Of a DNA stretch of 33,558 nt, positions 22,873 through 31,401 are shown piece by piece. Position 1 is the first letter of the stretch; each line of letters starts with the position of its first letter. Made by a program: the position numbers and the translations under genes. The stretch is from Candidatus Eiseniibacteriota bacterium (GTDB taxonomy: Bacteria > Eisenbacteria > RBG-16-71-46 > CAIMUX01 > WJJG01): NCBI GenBank assembly GCA_023129715.1, contig JAGMBO010000113.1:1-33558 (forward strand), written 5' to 3'. The notes below the pieces were generated by a model. That model searched no databases. It saw only the letters and a program-made list of their open reading frames with translations, and was not told the DNA's origin.

Positions 22873-23673
22873 ATGGAGAATCGTATCAGCATGCGTGCTC
22901 GCGAGTACATACAGGATCTGGCCTCGAATGGCTGCCACTACTTCACCACTGCTGACGCTTTCGAGGCAGTCGCGGGCAACCCTCCCGCGGTGCGCGCACA
23001 GCTGCGCCGGCTGAAGCAGCAGGGTCTGATCGCGGAGCCCGCGCGCAGCTTCCACGTCATCGTACCGCCCGAGTACAAGCGTCTGGGCTGCCTGCCCGCC
23101 GACCAGTTCATCGACCATCTCATGCAAGTCTGGGGAGAACCCTACTACGTCGCTCTCCTGAGTGCCGCTGAGAGACACGGCGCCGCGCACCAGCGACCGC
23201 AGGCCACACAGGTGATGGTGCGCAAGAGTCGTCAGATCCTCGAATGCGGACAGATCCGCGTCGAGTTCATCGCCCGGGGTGACCTCGAGAAGATGCCGGT
23301 CACCATGCTCAACACGCCCCGCGGCGTGCTTCGGTATTCGACGCCGGAGGTGACCGCGCTTGAGCTTGTTGGCTACCCTAATCAAGCCGGAGGGTTGGAC
23401 AACGTCGCCACGGTCCTGTCCGATCTCGCCGAGGAGATGGCCGCCGACAAGCTGCTCGAGGCCGCGAGGCTATCTCCCCTGAGCTGGTCGCAGCGCCTGG
23501 GGCATCTCCTGGAGCTGGTCGGGCAAGGAGAGCTCGCTCAAGCGCTTGGACCATACGTGCGGGAGCACGCTCGCAGCTACACGCCGCTGCGTCGTGCCGC
23601 GAGCATCGCGGGCGCGAAGCGCGTTTCGAGCTGGAAGCTCATCGTCAACGTCGAAGTGGAGCCCGAGCAATGA
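22873..23673 (+). CDS. AbiEi-type antitoxin/regulator (second pair)
   Basis: From the ATG at 22873 the product has 266 aa; GTG 22864 and ATG 22891 are alternatives. The winged helix is 'MRAREYIQDLASNGCHYFTTADAFEAVAGNPPAVRAQLRRLKQQGLIAEPARSFHVIVPPEY'. The domain 'VWGEPYYVALLSAAERHGAAHQRPQATQVMV' and 'EVTALELVGYPNQAGGLDNVATVL' identifies the AbiEi family. It belongs to a different subgroup from the 14943-15737 protein. The stop overlaps the nucleotidyltransferase start by 4 nt (ATGA), giving a coupled type IV pair. Confidence 0.87.
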   Translation: MENRISMRAREYIQDLASNGCHYFTTADAFEAVAGNPPAVRAQLRRLKQQGLIAEPARSFHVIVPPEYKRLGCLPADQFIDHLMQVWGEPYYVALLSAAERHGAAHQRPQATQVMVRKSRQILECGQIRVEFIARGDLEKMPVTMLNTPRGVLRYSTPEVTALELVGYPNQAGGLDNVATVLSDLAEEMAADKLLEAARLSPLSWSQRLGHLLELVGQGELAQALGPYVREHARSYTPLRRAASIAGAKRVSSWKLIVNVEVEPEQ

Positions 23674-24494
23674 TCCCCAAGGACAACATCACCGCCTGGC
23701 GAGCGATGGCCCCCTGGCTGCTCGACGCGCACGTCGAGCAGGACCTCGTCATCAGCCGCGCCATCGTCGAACTGTTTCGGGTTCCAGAACTGGCGAGTAG
23801 CCTGGCCTTCCGCGGCGGCACCGCCCTGTACAAACTCTACCTCACGCCGCCGGCCCGGTATTCCGAGGACATCGATCTCGTCCAGGTCCAGCCGGAGCCC
23901 ATCGGCGAGACCCTTGATCGGGCTCGTGCGGTACTGGATCCGTGGCTCGGCATGCCGCGCCGTCAGCTCAAGGAAGGACGGGTCAACCTGACATATCGCT
24001 TCGAGTCTGAGGACGCACCACCGCTCAAGCTACGACTCAAGATCGAGATCAACACCCGCGAGCACTTCACCCAGCTGGGAGTTGCGCACGTGCCCTTCGA
24101 GGTCGAGAACCCCTGGTTCAGCGGGGCCGCGGACGTCGCGACCTACGTACTCGACGAGCTGCTCTCCACCAAGCTCCGAGCGCTCTATCAGCGGAAGAAG
24201 GGACGAGACCTCTTTGACATCTGGCACGCCGTAGACACGGGGCGCGCCAACCCTCCGGTACTCCTCGCCTGCTTTGAGCGCTATTTGATCGAAGAAGGCC
24301 GCACAGTCACCCGGGCACAGTTCGAAGAGAACCTTGCCTGGAAACGCGCGCAGCCCGACTTCCGCGACGACGTGCGGCCGCTCCTGCGACGGGGCCTCTC
24401 CTGGGACTTCGACGTCGCCATGGACACGGTCATCGAAAGCCTGGTGGCTCAACTACCGGGTGACCCTTGGAAAGGCCAGGCAGAGAAGAAGTAG
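23670..24494 (+). CDS. AbiEii-type nucleotidyltransferase toxin (second pair)
   Basis: The product has 274 aa. The family motifs are 'AFRGGTALYKLYL' (Gly49-Gly50-Thr51), 'RYSEDIDLVQ' (Ser65-Glu-Asp-Ile-Asp69), and 'STKLRALYQRKKGRDLFDIWHA' containing K-x-R and RD-FD. This is the DUF1814 nucleotidyltransferase fold, expected to modify RNA and halt growth when active. It is intact. Translationally coupled to its AbiEi partner. Confidence 0.9.
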   Translation: MIPKDNITAWRAMAPWLLDAHVEQDLVISRAIVELFRVPELASSLAFRGGTALYKLYLTPPARYSEDIDLVQVQPEPIGETLDRARAVLDPWLGMPRRQLKEGRVNLTYRFESEDAPPLKLRLKIEINTREHFTQLGVAHVPFEVENPWFSGAADVATYVLDELLSTKLRALYQRKKGRDLFDIWHAVDTGRANPPVLLACFERYLIEEGRTVTRAQFEENLAWKRAQPDFRDDVRPLLRRGLSWDFDVAMDTVIESLVAQLPGDPWKGQAEKK

Positions 24495-24786
24495 GCCTCC
24501 CCATTGGCCGCGACCCACGCGAGCACGTGCTGTTCGCAGGGTGCGATTCCCGGATCAGTCAACGTAAACGAAGCGGGGTGGTTCAAATGCGGCGACACAG
24601 CCCCGGCTTCGTTGCGGAGCCGCGTCTGCCCAGCATTCTGCCGCTCTCTGTGCCATTTCTTCGAGAGAACGGTCGCCGGAATGGTGCATGCTCCATTCCG
24701 TTCCGGACACCCCTGAAGCCGAGGCCCCAGCCAACTCGATGGCCAATGCGTGCAGGAGGCGGTCTCTGGGGGCCTGATCCGGGACC
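24495..24786. other. Intergenic region, nothing recognised
   Basis: The 292 bases between the second AbiEii gene and the HNH remnant (convergent) contain short open frames on both strands with no recognisable product. I see no clear terminator or promoter. Confidence 0.3.
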
Positions 24787-25581
24787 CTACGCCACAAACA
24801 CCTTCTCATTATGCCAATCGATGAACTCGCGGTCCGGCAGATCTTGCGGCCGATCCGGGAGAATCAGCAGCCGCCGGCCGTGTAGCGGGTAGTACTCGCG
24901 ACCGTTGTGGAACTCCTCCTTGATCCGCTTGCTCACTTCAACGCGATGGTCACGCGTGACGGTGAGATAGCCGCGGTCGAAGAGAATGTGGAGGTCGGAG
25001 CGGAGCAGTAATCCATTGTTCACCCGGTTCGGACCTGACTCGGAGACGGGCTTGATGTGTGCGGCCTGCAAAACGGGCCGGGTCTTCTCTCCGGTGACCG
25101 AACAGCGGCGCTGATAGGCGTCTTCGACGATCAGCCGGAACATGCCCTGGCCTAAGCGCGCCTTGGTCAGGTAGTCCGCCCCATAGCCGGATGGGATCTC
25201 CGCGACCTCTGCCCGGCCGAGCGCCGCGCCTCGGGCGGCCGCCGTCAGTTGAAGCCGCTCGGCGACCTGGGCCCAGAGGCGCTGGCCGATGGGGTCCGCC
25301 GTGTCGTAGGTCTTCCCGGAAACGATGTTCGCCTTCCAGTTCTCGGGAGCGGGGATCCACAGGTCCTTTGGGAAGAAGAAGGGTTCATTCAGGATGATGC
25401 AGCCGATCTCCGGGTCGAAGGCCGAGTCTTTCCGGCGGGCCTGGATGAGGGACCGAACGTCTGCAATGGACGCTGCTCCGTTCTTCTGCCCAAACGTATC
25501 CCAGGCCAGGGTGAGGGGGAGTTGATCCGCCCGCGCGAAGAGGCCGCCACCGACAATGAAGGGGAATGGAAGCCCGTGCCA
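24787..25581 (-). pseudogene. HNH endonuclease lacking its N-terminus
   Basis: The minus frame is open for 264 codons from TAA/TGA stops at 25582-25587 to the stop at 24787. It reads 'FIVGGGLFARADQLPLTLAW', 'DTFGQKNGAASIADVRSLIQ' and 'IGCIILNEPFFFPKDLWIPA'. The HNH core follows: 'QAAHIKPVSESGPNRVNNGL' and 'LLRSDLHILFDRGYLTV', with the H-x3-P, N and DLH-x-LFD residues intact. This is the HNH_2 (pfam13391) endonuclease family. Relatives have about 60 more N-terminal residues before 'F-VG-GFF'; here stops intervene and the upstream DNA is unrelated. No good start codon precedes the conserved part; the first ATG is 25143, which would keep only the HNH domain (118 aa). That short form could still be expressed. 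Confidence 0.65.
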
Positions 25582-25997
25582 TCATTAAGCGGCCTCGGGT
25601 CGAGAATCTTGTCCCCTCGTGACAGTGGTTCCCGCGAGGACGTCGGCAGCGGCGCACTGCATCCCCTCACCGAGCCGCAGAGGTTCCGGGTGAGCGTCAC
25701 TCGATGGCTCCCCCAGACCTGATACCCAGCGGATCGCTGCCCCCGATTGACAATCTCAGCAGTACCCAAGCCCCCCCCGCCGCGCTACAATGTGTCCCAA
25801 TCGGCCCGTGACTGCTAGTGACAGGTAGGACGCCACTTCCGGGTTCGGGGCCCAGCGCTAGCAGCTTCGGCTGGCCGACATCTGATGGGGCTTGCTGGAC
25901 GCCATGCCGCCATCGCGACTGGCGATGCCCGGGCGACCGCATGTGCTCTCAGAGCATTCAGTTGTGGCGGTTTCCTGTTGGGAGAACACGATCCCCG
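25582..25997. other. Region upstream of the helicase gene, no gene supported
   Basis: About 415 bases. TACAAT (25786-25791) could be a -10 box but lacks a good -35; a TTGACA at 25747-25752 is 33 bp away. A run of eight to nine C lies at 25770-25779. Frames extending the helicase upstream (to 25818) do not look conserved. The missing 5' part of the HNH gene is not found here. Confidence 0.35.
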
Positions 25998-28900
25998 ATG
26001 GCCAGACTAGAAGATCTCCAGCCCAACACCACGGTCCGAGGGATCCTGCCCGACGCCCTCGTCACGGTCGTCAACGTCCAGTGGTTCGGGTCCCAAGCCC
26101 TCGAATTGACCTATAAGGACGCATCCGGCCGCCTGGCCAACGAGCTCCTCTACCGCCACGACGAGCCCCGCCTCGAGGTCGTCGAGCAAGGGCGCCCGTG
26201 GAGCTTCGATGGCGACGGGCATCTCTTCCGTCTCGTCTCGGAGGCCCACCGCATCCGCTTAGCTCACCTCTTCGACCCCGTGCTGGCGGTCCACACCTCG
26301 CTGGTCGACCCACTGCCTCACCAGATCACCGCGGTCTACAAGGCGATGCTCCCTCGCCAGCCCCTGCGCTTCCTGCTGGCCGACGACCCCGGGGCGGGGA
26401 AGACCATTATGGCGGGGCTGCTGATCAAGGAGCTGATCGTCCGCGGGGACTTACAGCGCTGTCTGATCGTGTGTCCGGGGAGCCTCGCGGAGCAGTGGCA
26501 GGATGAGCTCCACCACCGCTTCCAGCTTCCCTTTGATATCCTCACCAACGACAAGCTCGAAGCCGCCCGAACGGGGAACTGGTTCCTGGAGAATGATCTC
26601 GTTATCGCGCGGTTGGATAAGCTCTCGCGCAACGAGGACGTACAGGAGAAGCTCAAGGCTCCCGAATGTCGTTGGGATCTAGTCGTCTGCGACGAGGCGC
26701 ACAAGCTCTCGGCGACGTTCTTCGGCGGCGAGATCAAGTACACGAAGCGCCACAAGCTGGGACAGCTACTCGCCACCCTGACCCGTCACTTCTTGCTGAT
26801 GACCGCCACCCCGCACAACGGCAAGGAAGAGGACTTCCAGCTCTTCCTGGCCCTGCTCGATGGCGATCGGTTCGAGGGCCGGTTCCGGGACGGCGTGCAT
26901 CAGGCGGACGCCTCTGATCTGATGCGGCGCATGGTGAAAGAGGGGCTGCGCCGCTTCGACGGGACACCTCTATTCCCCGAGCGCATAGCCTACACGGTGC
27001 CATATCGGCTCTCTGCCCCGGAGGCACGACTCTACAAGGAGGTGACCGATTACGTCCGCGAGGAGTTCAATCGTGCCGACGCGCTGCAGAACGACAAGCG
27101 GGCCGGCACGATCGGCTTCGCTCTTACCATCCTGCAACGTCGCCTGGCCTCCTCGCCGGAGGCCATCTACCAATCCCTCTGCCGGAGGCGTGCGCGATTG
27201 GAGAAGCGCCAACGTGAGATGGAACTACTCCACCGGGGCGCCCAGGCCGAGATCCTGGCGCCCACCGGGCCGATCCTCGACGATGAGGATTTCGAAGATC
27301 TCGACGAGGCTCCGGACAACGAAGTCGAGGGCACCGAGGATGAGATCCTCGATCAGGCCACGGCGGCCCGCACGATCGGGGAGCTGAAGGCGGAGATCGC
27401 GACTCTGGGCCGCCTCGAGAATCTGGCGCTTGCTGTGCGCCGTAGTGGAGAAGACCGGAAGTGGCGCGAGCTAGCGAGTCTCCTGAGTGAGATCTTCACA
27501 CAGGCGGGCATTGAAGGCCGGGTAAGTGAGGGCTCTGCGCCCCATGGATCGGGGACGATTCCTCCGCCGAAACCCTCTCCTCGCCAGAAGCTCGTCATCT
27601 TCACCGAGCACCGCGACACCTTGAGTTACCTCGAGACCCGGATCACGACACTCCTCGGTCGTCGGGATGCCGTGGTTGTGATCCATGGCGGGATGGGGCG
27701 GGAGGAGCGTCTCAAGGCTCAAGAAGCCTTCAAGCACGACCCGGAGGTCCAAGTCCTTGCCGCGACCGATGCTGCCGGAGAGGGGATCAACCTCCAGCGT
27801 GCTCACCTGATGGTCAACTATGACCTGCCCTGGAACCCCAACCGGATCGAGCAGCGCTTCGGTCGTATCCACCGCATCGGACAGACCGAAGTCTGCCACC
27901 TCTGGAATCTCGTCGCCGACGAGACCCGCGAAGGGGATGTCTATCGCAAGCTGCTCGATAAGCTCGAACAGGCAAGGCATTCGCTCGGCGGTCAGGTCTT
28001 TGATGTGCTCGGCAAGCTCCAATTCGAGGGACGTCCCCTGCGGGAGCTGTTGATCCAAGCCATTCGCTATGGCGAGCAACCAGAGGTGCGCGCGCGTCTG
28101 ACACAAGTGGTTGTCGACGCTGTGGATCAGGAACAGATCCGAGAACTTCTCGATGAGCATGCTCTGGCGACCAATGCGATGGATGCGAGCGAAGTCGGCC
28201 AGGTGCGCGAGGAGATGGAACGGGCCGAGGCGCGTCGCCTGCAGCCACACTACATCGAGGAGTTCTTCCACGAGGCCTTCAAGCAGCTTGGGGGCAGCAT
28301 GCGTCAGCGCGAGCCTCGCAGATATGAGATCACGCATGTACCCGCGCCGGTCCGGAATCGGGATCGGTTGATCGGTATCCGAGAGCCCGTTCTCTCTCGG
28401 TACGAGCGAATCACCTTTGAGAAGCCTCTGGTCGCGCCGCCCGGGCAACCGCTCGCAGCCTTCGTCTGTCCGGGGCATCCGTTGCTCGATGCCACACTCG
28501 ATCTGACATTGGAACGGCATCGCGATCTCCTGCGCCGCGGCACAGTCCTGGTCGATATCCGTGATGAGGCAACAGAACCTCGCGCGCTCTTCTACTTGGA
28601 GCATGCGATTCAGGATGCCGGCAGCACGAAGGGGGGAGAGCGACGGACGATTTCGAAGCAGATGCTCTATGTCGAGATCGATCGGGAAGGACGGGCACGA
28701 CACCTCCACTACGCTCCGTATCTCGACTATCGTCCACTCCAGCCCGATGAACCCGAGATGGCTGCCGTGCTGGAGCGTCCCGAGCTGGCGTGGATCACTC
28801 GTGACCTGGAGCAGCAGGCGCTCGCCCACGCGATTGGCACGGTCGTCCCTGAGCATCTCCAGGAAGTCCGGGAGAGGCGGTTGGGTTGGATCGAGAAGAC

Positions 28901-29576
28901 TCGAGCGGCAGTGAAGAGCCGTCTCAGCAAGGAGATCAACTACTGGGACCATCGGGCAGAGCAGCTGAAGCTCCAGGAAGAGGCGGGCAAGTCTCCCGGC
29001 CGGCTGAACTCCCAGGAAGCCCGCCGTCGAGCCGACGAGCTGCAATCCCGGCTGCAGAAGCGCCTGGAGCAGCTCAGTCTGGAGGCTAAGATCTCAGCGC
29101 TTCCGCCCGTCGCACTGGGGGGCGTTGTCGTCGTTCCAATTGGCCTGATCGCGCAAATGGCTGGCCGACCTCCCACAAAGACCTCGCAGACTGTGGACAA
29201 GCAGGCCGTCGCTGCACGTGCCCGAGCCATCGTGATGGAGATCGAGCGCGGTCTCGGCTTCGAGCCCATCGACCGAGAACTGGAGAAGCTCGGCTACGAC
29301 ATCGAGAGCCGCGACCCGCAGTCTGGGAGGCTGCGGTTCATAGAGGTCAAGGGGCGCGACTCAGAGGCGGATACGGTCACAGTAACCAAGAACGAGATCC
29401 TCTATTCGCTCAACAGACCGGACGATTTCATCTTCGCGATCGTTGAGTTCTTGCCGGATAGGAGCCACCAAGTCCACTACCTCCGCCGTCCATTCCAGCG
29501 TGAGCCGGACTTCGGGGTGACGAGTGTGAACTATGATCTCAAGGAGATTCTGGCACGGGCGGAGGCGCCGCGGTGA
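25998..29576 (+). CDS. brxHII: SNF2-type helicase with DUF3883 domain (BrxHII-like)
   Basis: The product has 1192 aa from the ATG at 25998. Q-motif-like 'DPLPHQITAVYKA' (104-116), Walker A 'DDPGAGKT' (129-136), DEAH box at 232-235 ('VVCDEAHKLS') and 'LLMTATPHNGKEEDF' form the first RecA domain. 'LVIFTEHRDTLSYLE', 'ATDAAGEGINLQ' and 'NPNRIEQRFGRIHRIGQ' form the second. The C-terminus has a DUF3883 nuclease-like domain: 'LGFEPIDRELEKLGYDIESRD' to 'LRFIEVKGR' (E-V-K as in PD-(D/E)xK folds). BREX-3 BrxHII and DISARM DrmD share this layout; the neighbouring DUF1156 methylase and brxF fragment favour BrxHII. The stop overlaps the next start by 4 nt (GTGA). Confidence 0.85.
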   Translation: MARLEDLQPNTTVRGILPDALVTVVNVQWFGSQALELTYKDASGRLANELLYRHDEPRLEVVEQGRPWSFDGDGHLFRLVSEAHRIRLAHLFDPVLAVHTSLVDPLPHQITAVYKAMLPRQPLRFLLADDPGAGKTIMAGLLIKELIVRGDLQRCLIVCPGSLAEQWQDELHHRFQLPFDILTNDKLEAARTGNWFLENDLVIARLDKLSRNEDVQEKLKAPECRWDLVVCDEAHKLSATFFGGEIKYTKRHKLGQLLATLTRHFLLMTATPHNGKEEDFQLFLALLDGDRFEGRFRDGVHQADASDLMRRMVKEGLRRFDGTPLFPERIAYTVPYRLSAPEARLYKEVTDYVREEFNRADALQNDKRAGTIGFALTILQRRLASSPEAIYQSLCRRRARLEKRQREMELLHRGAQAEILAPTGPILDDEDFEDLDEAPDNEVEGTEDEILDQATAARTIGELKAEIATLGRLENLALAVRRSGEDRKWRELASLLSEIFTQAGIEGRVSEGSAPHGSGTIPPPKPSPRQKLVIFTEHRDTLSYLETRITTLLGRRDAVVVIHGGMGREERLKAQEAFKHDPEVQVLAATDAAGEGINLQRAHLMVNYDLPWNPNRIEQRFGRIHRIGQTEVCHLWNLVADETREGDVYRKLLDKLEQARHSLGGQVFDVLGKLQFEGRPLRELLIQAIRYGEQPEVRARLTQVVVDAVDQEQIRELLDEHALATNAMDASEVGQVREEMERAEARRLQPHYIEEFFHEAFKQLGGSMRQREPRRYEITHVPAPVRNRDRLIGIREPVLSRYERITFEKPLVAPPGQPLAAFVCPGHPLLDATLDLTLERHRDLLRRGTVLVDIRDEATEPRALFYLEHAIQDAGSTKGGERRTISKQMLYVEIDREGRARHLHYAPYLDYRPLQPDEPEMAAVLERPELAWITRDLEQQALAHAIGTVVPEHLQEVRERRLGWIEKTRAAVKSRLSKEINYWDHRAEQLKLQEEAGKSPGRLNSQEARRRADELQSRLQKRLEQLSLEAKISALPPVALGGVVVVPIGLIAQMAGRPPTKTSQTVDKQAVAARARAIVMEIERGLGFEPIDRELEKLGYDIESRDPQSGRLRFIEVKGRDSEADTVTVTKNEILYSLNRPDDFIFAIVEFLPDRSHQVHYLRRPFQREPDFGVTSVNYDLKEILARAEAPR

Positions 29577-31231
29577 GTGGTTGCGATCAGAAGACGATCC
29601 CCTCCCTAGTTGAGCAGGTCGATGAGTGGCTGGAAGCTCAGGAGGGTGAGCACTTCGAGTTCAAAGAGGCCAGGCGTACCTTTTCATTCGACAAGCTCAC
29701 CCAGTACTGCTGCGCGCTTGCCAACGAAGGGGGTGGCAAGATCATCTTGGGAGTGACTGACCGGCGACCCCGATCCGTCGTTGGAACGAGGGCCTTCCTG
29801 CAGCCAGAAGACACACGCCGTTCCTTGATGCAGCGAATCCCACTTCGGATCCAAGTGCAGGAGATCCAACACCCACAGGGTCGTGTGCTGGCATTCGATG
29901 TTCCGGCGCGTCCAGTGGGAGTTCCTGTCAAGTGGGGCGGAATCTATTGGTCCCGTGAAGCCGATAGCCTTGTCCCCATGAGCGAAGACCGGCTCCGCGC
30001 CGTCTTTGCTGAGTCGGGTCATGACTTCTCAAGCGATATCTGCCCCGCCGCAGAATTCAGGCATCTGGACGAACAGGCCATCGATGAATTTCACCGGCGG
30101 TGGATTGAGAAGTCGAAGAATGATCAACTGGCAACAGTCAGTCACAGTCAGCTTCTGCAAGATGCCGAACTACTGGTAGACGGCAGCATCACCTACGCAG
30201 CTCTGATTCTCTTCGGAACCCAGGCCGCGCTCGGTCGATTCCTTGGTCAATCCGAGGTCGTGTTCGAGTACCGAGCGACAGAGGCGTCGGGACCCGCACA
30301 ACAACGTAGAGAATACCGCCGAGGTTTCTTCTCCTTCTACGATGACCTGTGGAAGCTGATCGAACTTCGCAACGAAACCCAGCACTACCAGGACGGGCTC
30401 TTCGTCTTTGATGTTCCGACATTCGATGAGCGGTCAGTGAGGGAGGCGCTGCTCAATGCGGTTAGCCACCGGGATTATCAGCTGGGGGGGAGTGTTTTCG
30501 TTCGCCAATACGCTCGCCGAGTAATCATCGAGAGCCCTGGAGGATTCCCGGTTGGCATCACGGTGGACAATGTTCTAGACCACCAGTCCCCCCGAAATCG
30601 GAGAATCGCCGAGTCACTTGCCAAGTGTGGCCTGGTCGAACGGTCCGGGCAGGGCATGAATCTCATGTTCGAGCGGAGCATCCGGCATGGGAAAGCCCGC
30701 CCTGACTTCACCGGCACCGATGCCTACCACGTCAGCCTGACCCTGCACGGGGAGGTGCAGGATCCGCGCTTCGTTCAGTTTCTGGAGAAGGTTGGACGAG
30801 AGACTCAGGCATCATTTGGAACGTACGACTTCCTCGTCATGGATCTGGTGCACCGCGAACTCCCTATTCCGCCGGAGCTTACAGGACACCTGCGTCGCCT
30901 GACTGATCTAGGAGCCATCGAGCGACTGGGACGGGGGCGGGGGGTCCGCTATCTGCTGTCGCGTCGTTTCTACGCATTGGCCGGGCGGCGAGGAACCTAC
31001 ACCAGACGGCGCGGCCTGGATGACGAAACCAACAAAGAGCTGCTGCTACGTCACTTACAGGCGAATCCCTCGGGAAGCTCCCTCGCTGTTTTGCATCAGG
31101 TGCTTCCGCACCTTAGCCCACGAAAAGTCCAGGCGCTGCTTCAGGAGCTACGGAGGGAAGGGCGCGCGAACCTGAAGGGTCTCCGTCGCTGGGCCCGGTG
31201 GTATGCGGCTAAGACCGGAGAAACCAGCTGA
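29573..31231 (+). CDS. AlbA_2/Schlafen-like ATP-binding protein (second copy) within the helicase-methylase operon
   Basis: The product has 552 aa from a GTG overlapping the helicase stop. The AlbA_2 domain is 'EHFEFKEARRTFSFDKLTQYCCALANEGGGKIILGVTD' (about 24-61). The ATP-binding HATPase_c_4 part is 'DERSVREALLNAVSHRDYQLGGSVFVRQYARRVIIESPGG' with 'LAKCGLVERSGQGMNLMF'. Winged helices follow, including 'ELTGHLRRLTDLGAIERLGRGRGVRYLL', and a further C-terminal 'HLSPRKVQALLQELRREGRANLKG'. It is longer than the 20396 copy and is translationally coupled to the helicase. Such a gene is not part of the core BREX set, so it may be a sensor, regulator or added effector. Function is not established. Confidence 0.87.
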   Translation: MSGCDQKTIPSLVEQVDEWLEAQEGEHFEFKEARRTFSFDKLTQYCCALANEGGGKIILGVTDRRPRSVVGTRAFLQPEDTRRSLMQRIPLRIQVQEIQHPQGRVLAFDVPARPVGVPVKWGGIYWSREADSLVPMSEDRLRAVFAESGHDFSSDICPAAEFRHLDEQAIDEFHRRWIEKSKNDQLATVSHSQLLQDAELLVDGSITYAALILFGTQAALGRFLGQSEVVFEYRATEASGPAQQRREYRRGFFSFYDDLWKLIELRNETQHYQDGLFVFDVPTFDERSVREALLNAVSHRDYQLGGSVFVRQYARRVIIESPGGFPVGITVDNVLDHQSPRNRRIAESLAKCGLVERSGQGMNLMFERSIRHGKARPDFTGTDAYHVSLTLHGEVQDPRFVQFLEKVGRETQASFGTYDFLVMDLVHRELPIPPELTGHLRRLTDLGAIERLGRGRGVRYLLSRRFYALAGRRGTYTRRRGLDDETNKELLLRHLQANPSGSSLAVLHQVLPHLSPRKVQALLQELRREGRANLKGLRRWARWYAAKTGETS

Positions 31232-31270
31232 AGTGCTTGGGAATGGACGTCTTTGTTTGTAACTCTAATA

Positions 31271-31300
31271 TTTGCAGTGGGTTATATAGACCAATATAGT
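31271..31300 (+). promoter_or_regulatory. Candidate promoter for the methyltransferase gene
   Basis: TTTGCA (31271-31276), 18-bp spacer and TATAGT (31295-31300) lie in an A+T-rich stretch (31250-31330) that contrasts with the GC-rich coding DNA. It would give the methyltransferase its own transcript with a leader of roughly 95 nt, apart from the upstream operon. Confidence 0.4.
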
Positions 31301-31401
31301 ACTTAGAACGGTAGTTGAGGTTCATAGGTACTGACAAACCTCGTCTGACCAAGGGTGGGGAGGCCATCGTCCTTGAAGCCGTGCCGGTGCGTGGGGGAGG
31401 C

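Noticed and set aside
24555-24809. Possible IS21-like end ('tggttcaaatgcggcgaca' around 24580-24600) and overlapping open frames
   Set aside because: No transposase, no paired inverted repeat and no target duplication found; similarity is only a loose impression.
27471-29045. Minus-strand 524-codon frame opposite the helicase
   Set aside because: Antisense shadow of the helicase coding sequence; no domain match.
25998-31231. Assignment of the helicase to DISARM (DrmD) instead of BREX-3
   Set aside because: DrmD also has SNF2 plus DUF3883, but no drmA, drmB or drmC is present and the neighbouring DUF1156 methylase and brxF fragment fit BREX-3 better. Not fully excluded.
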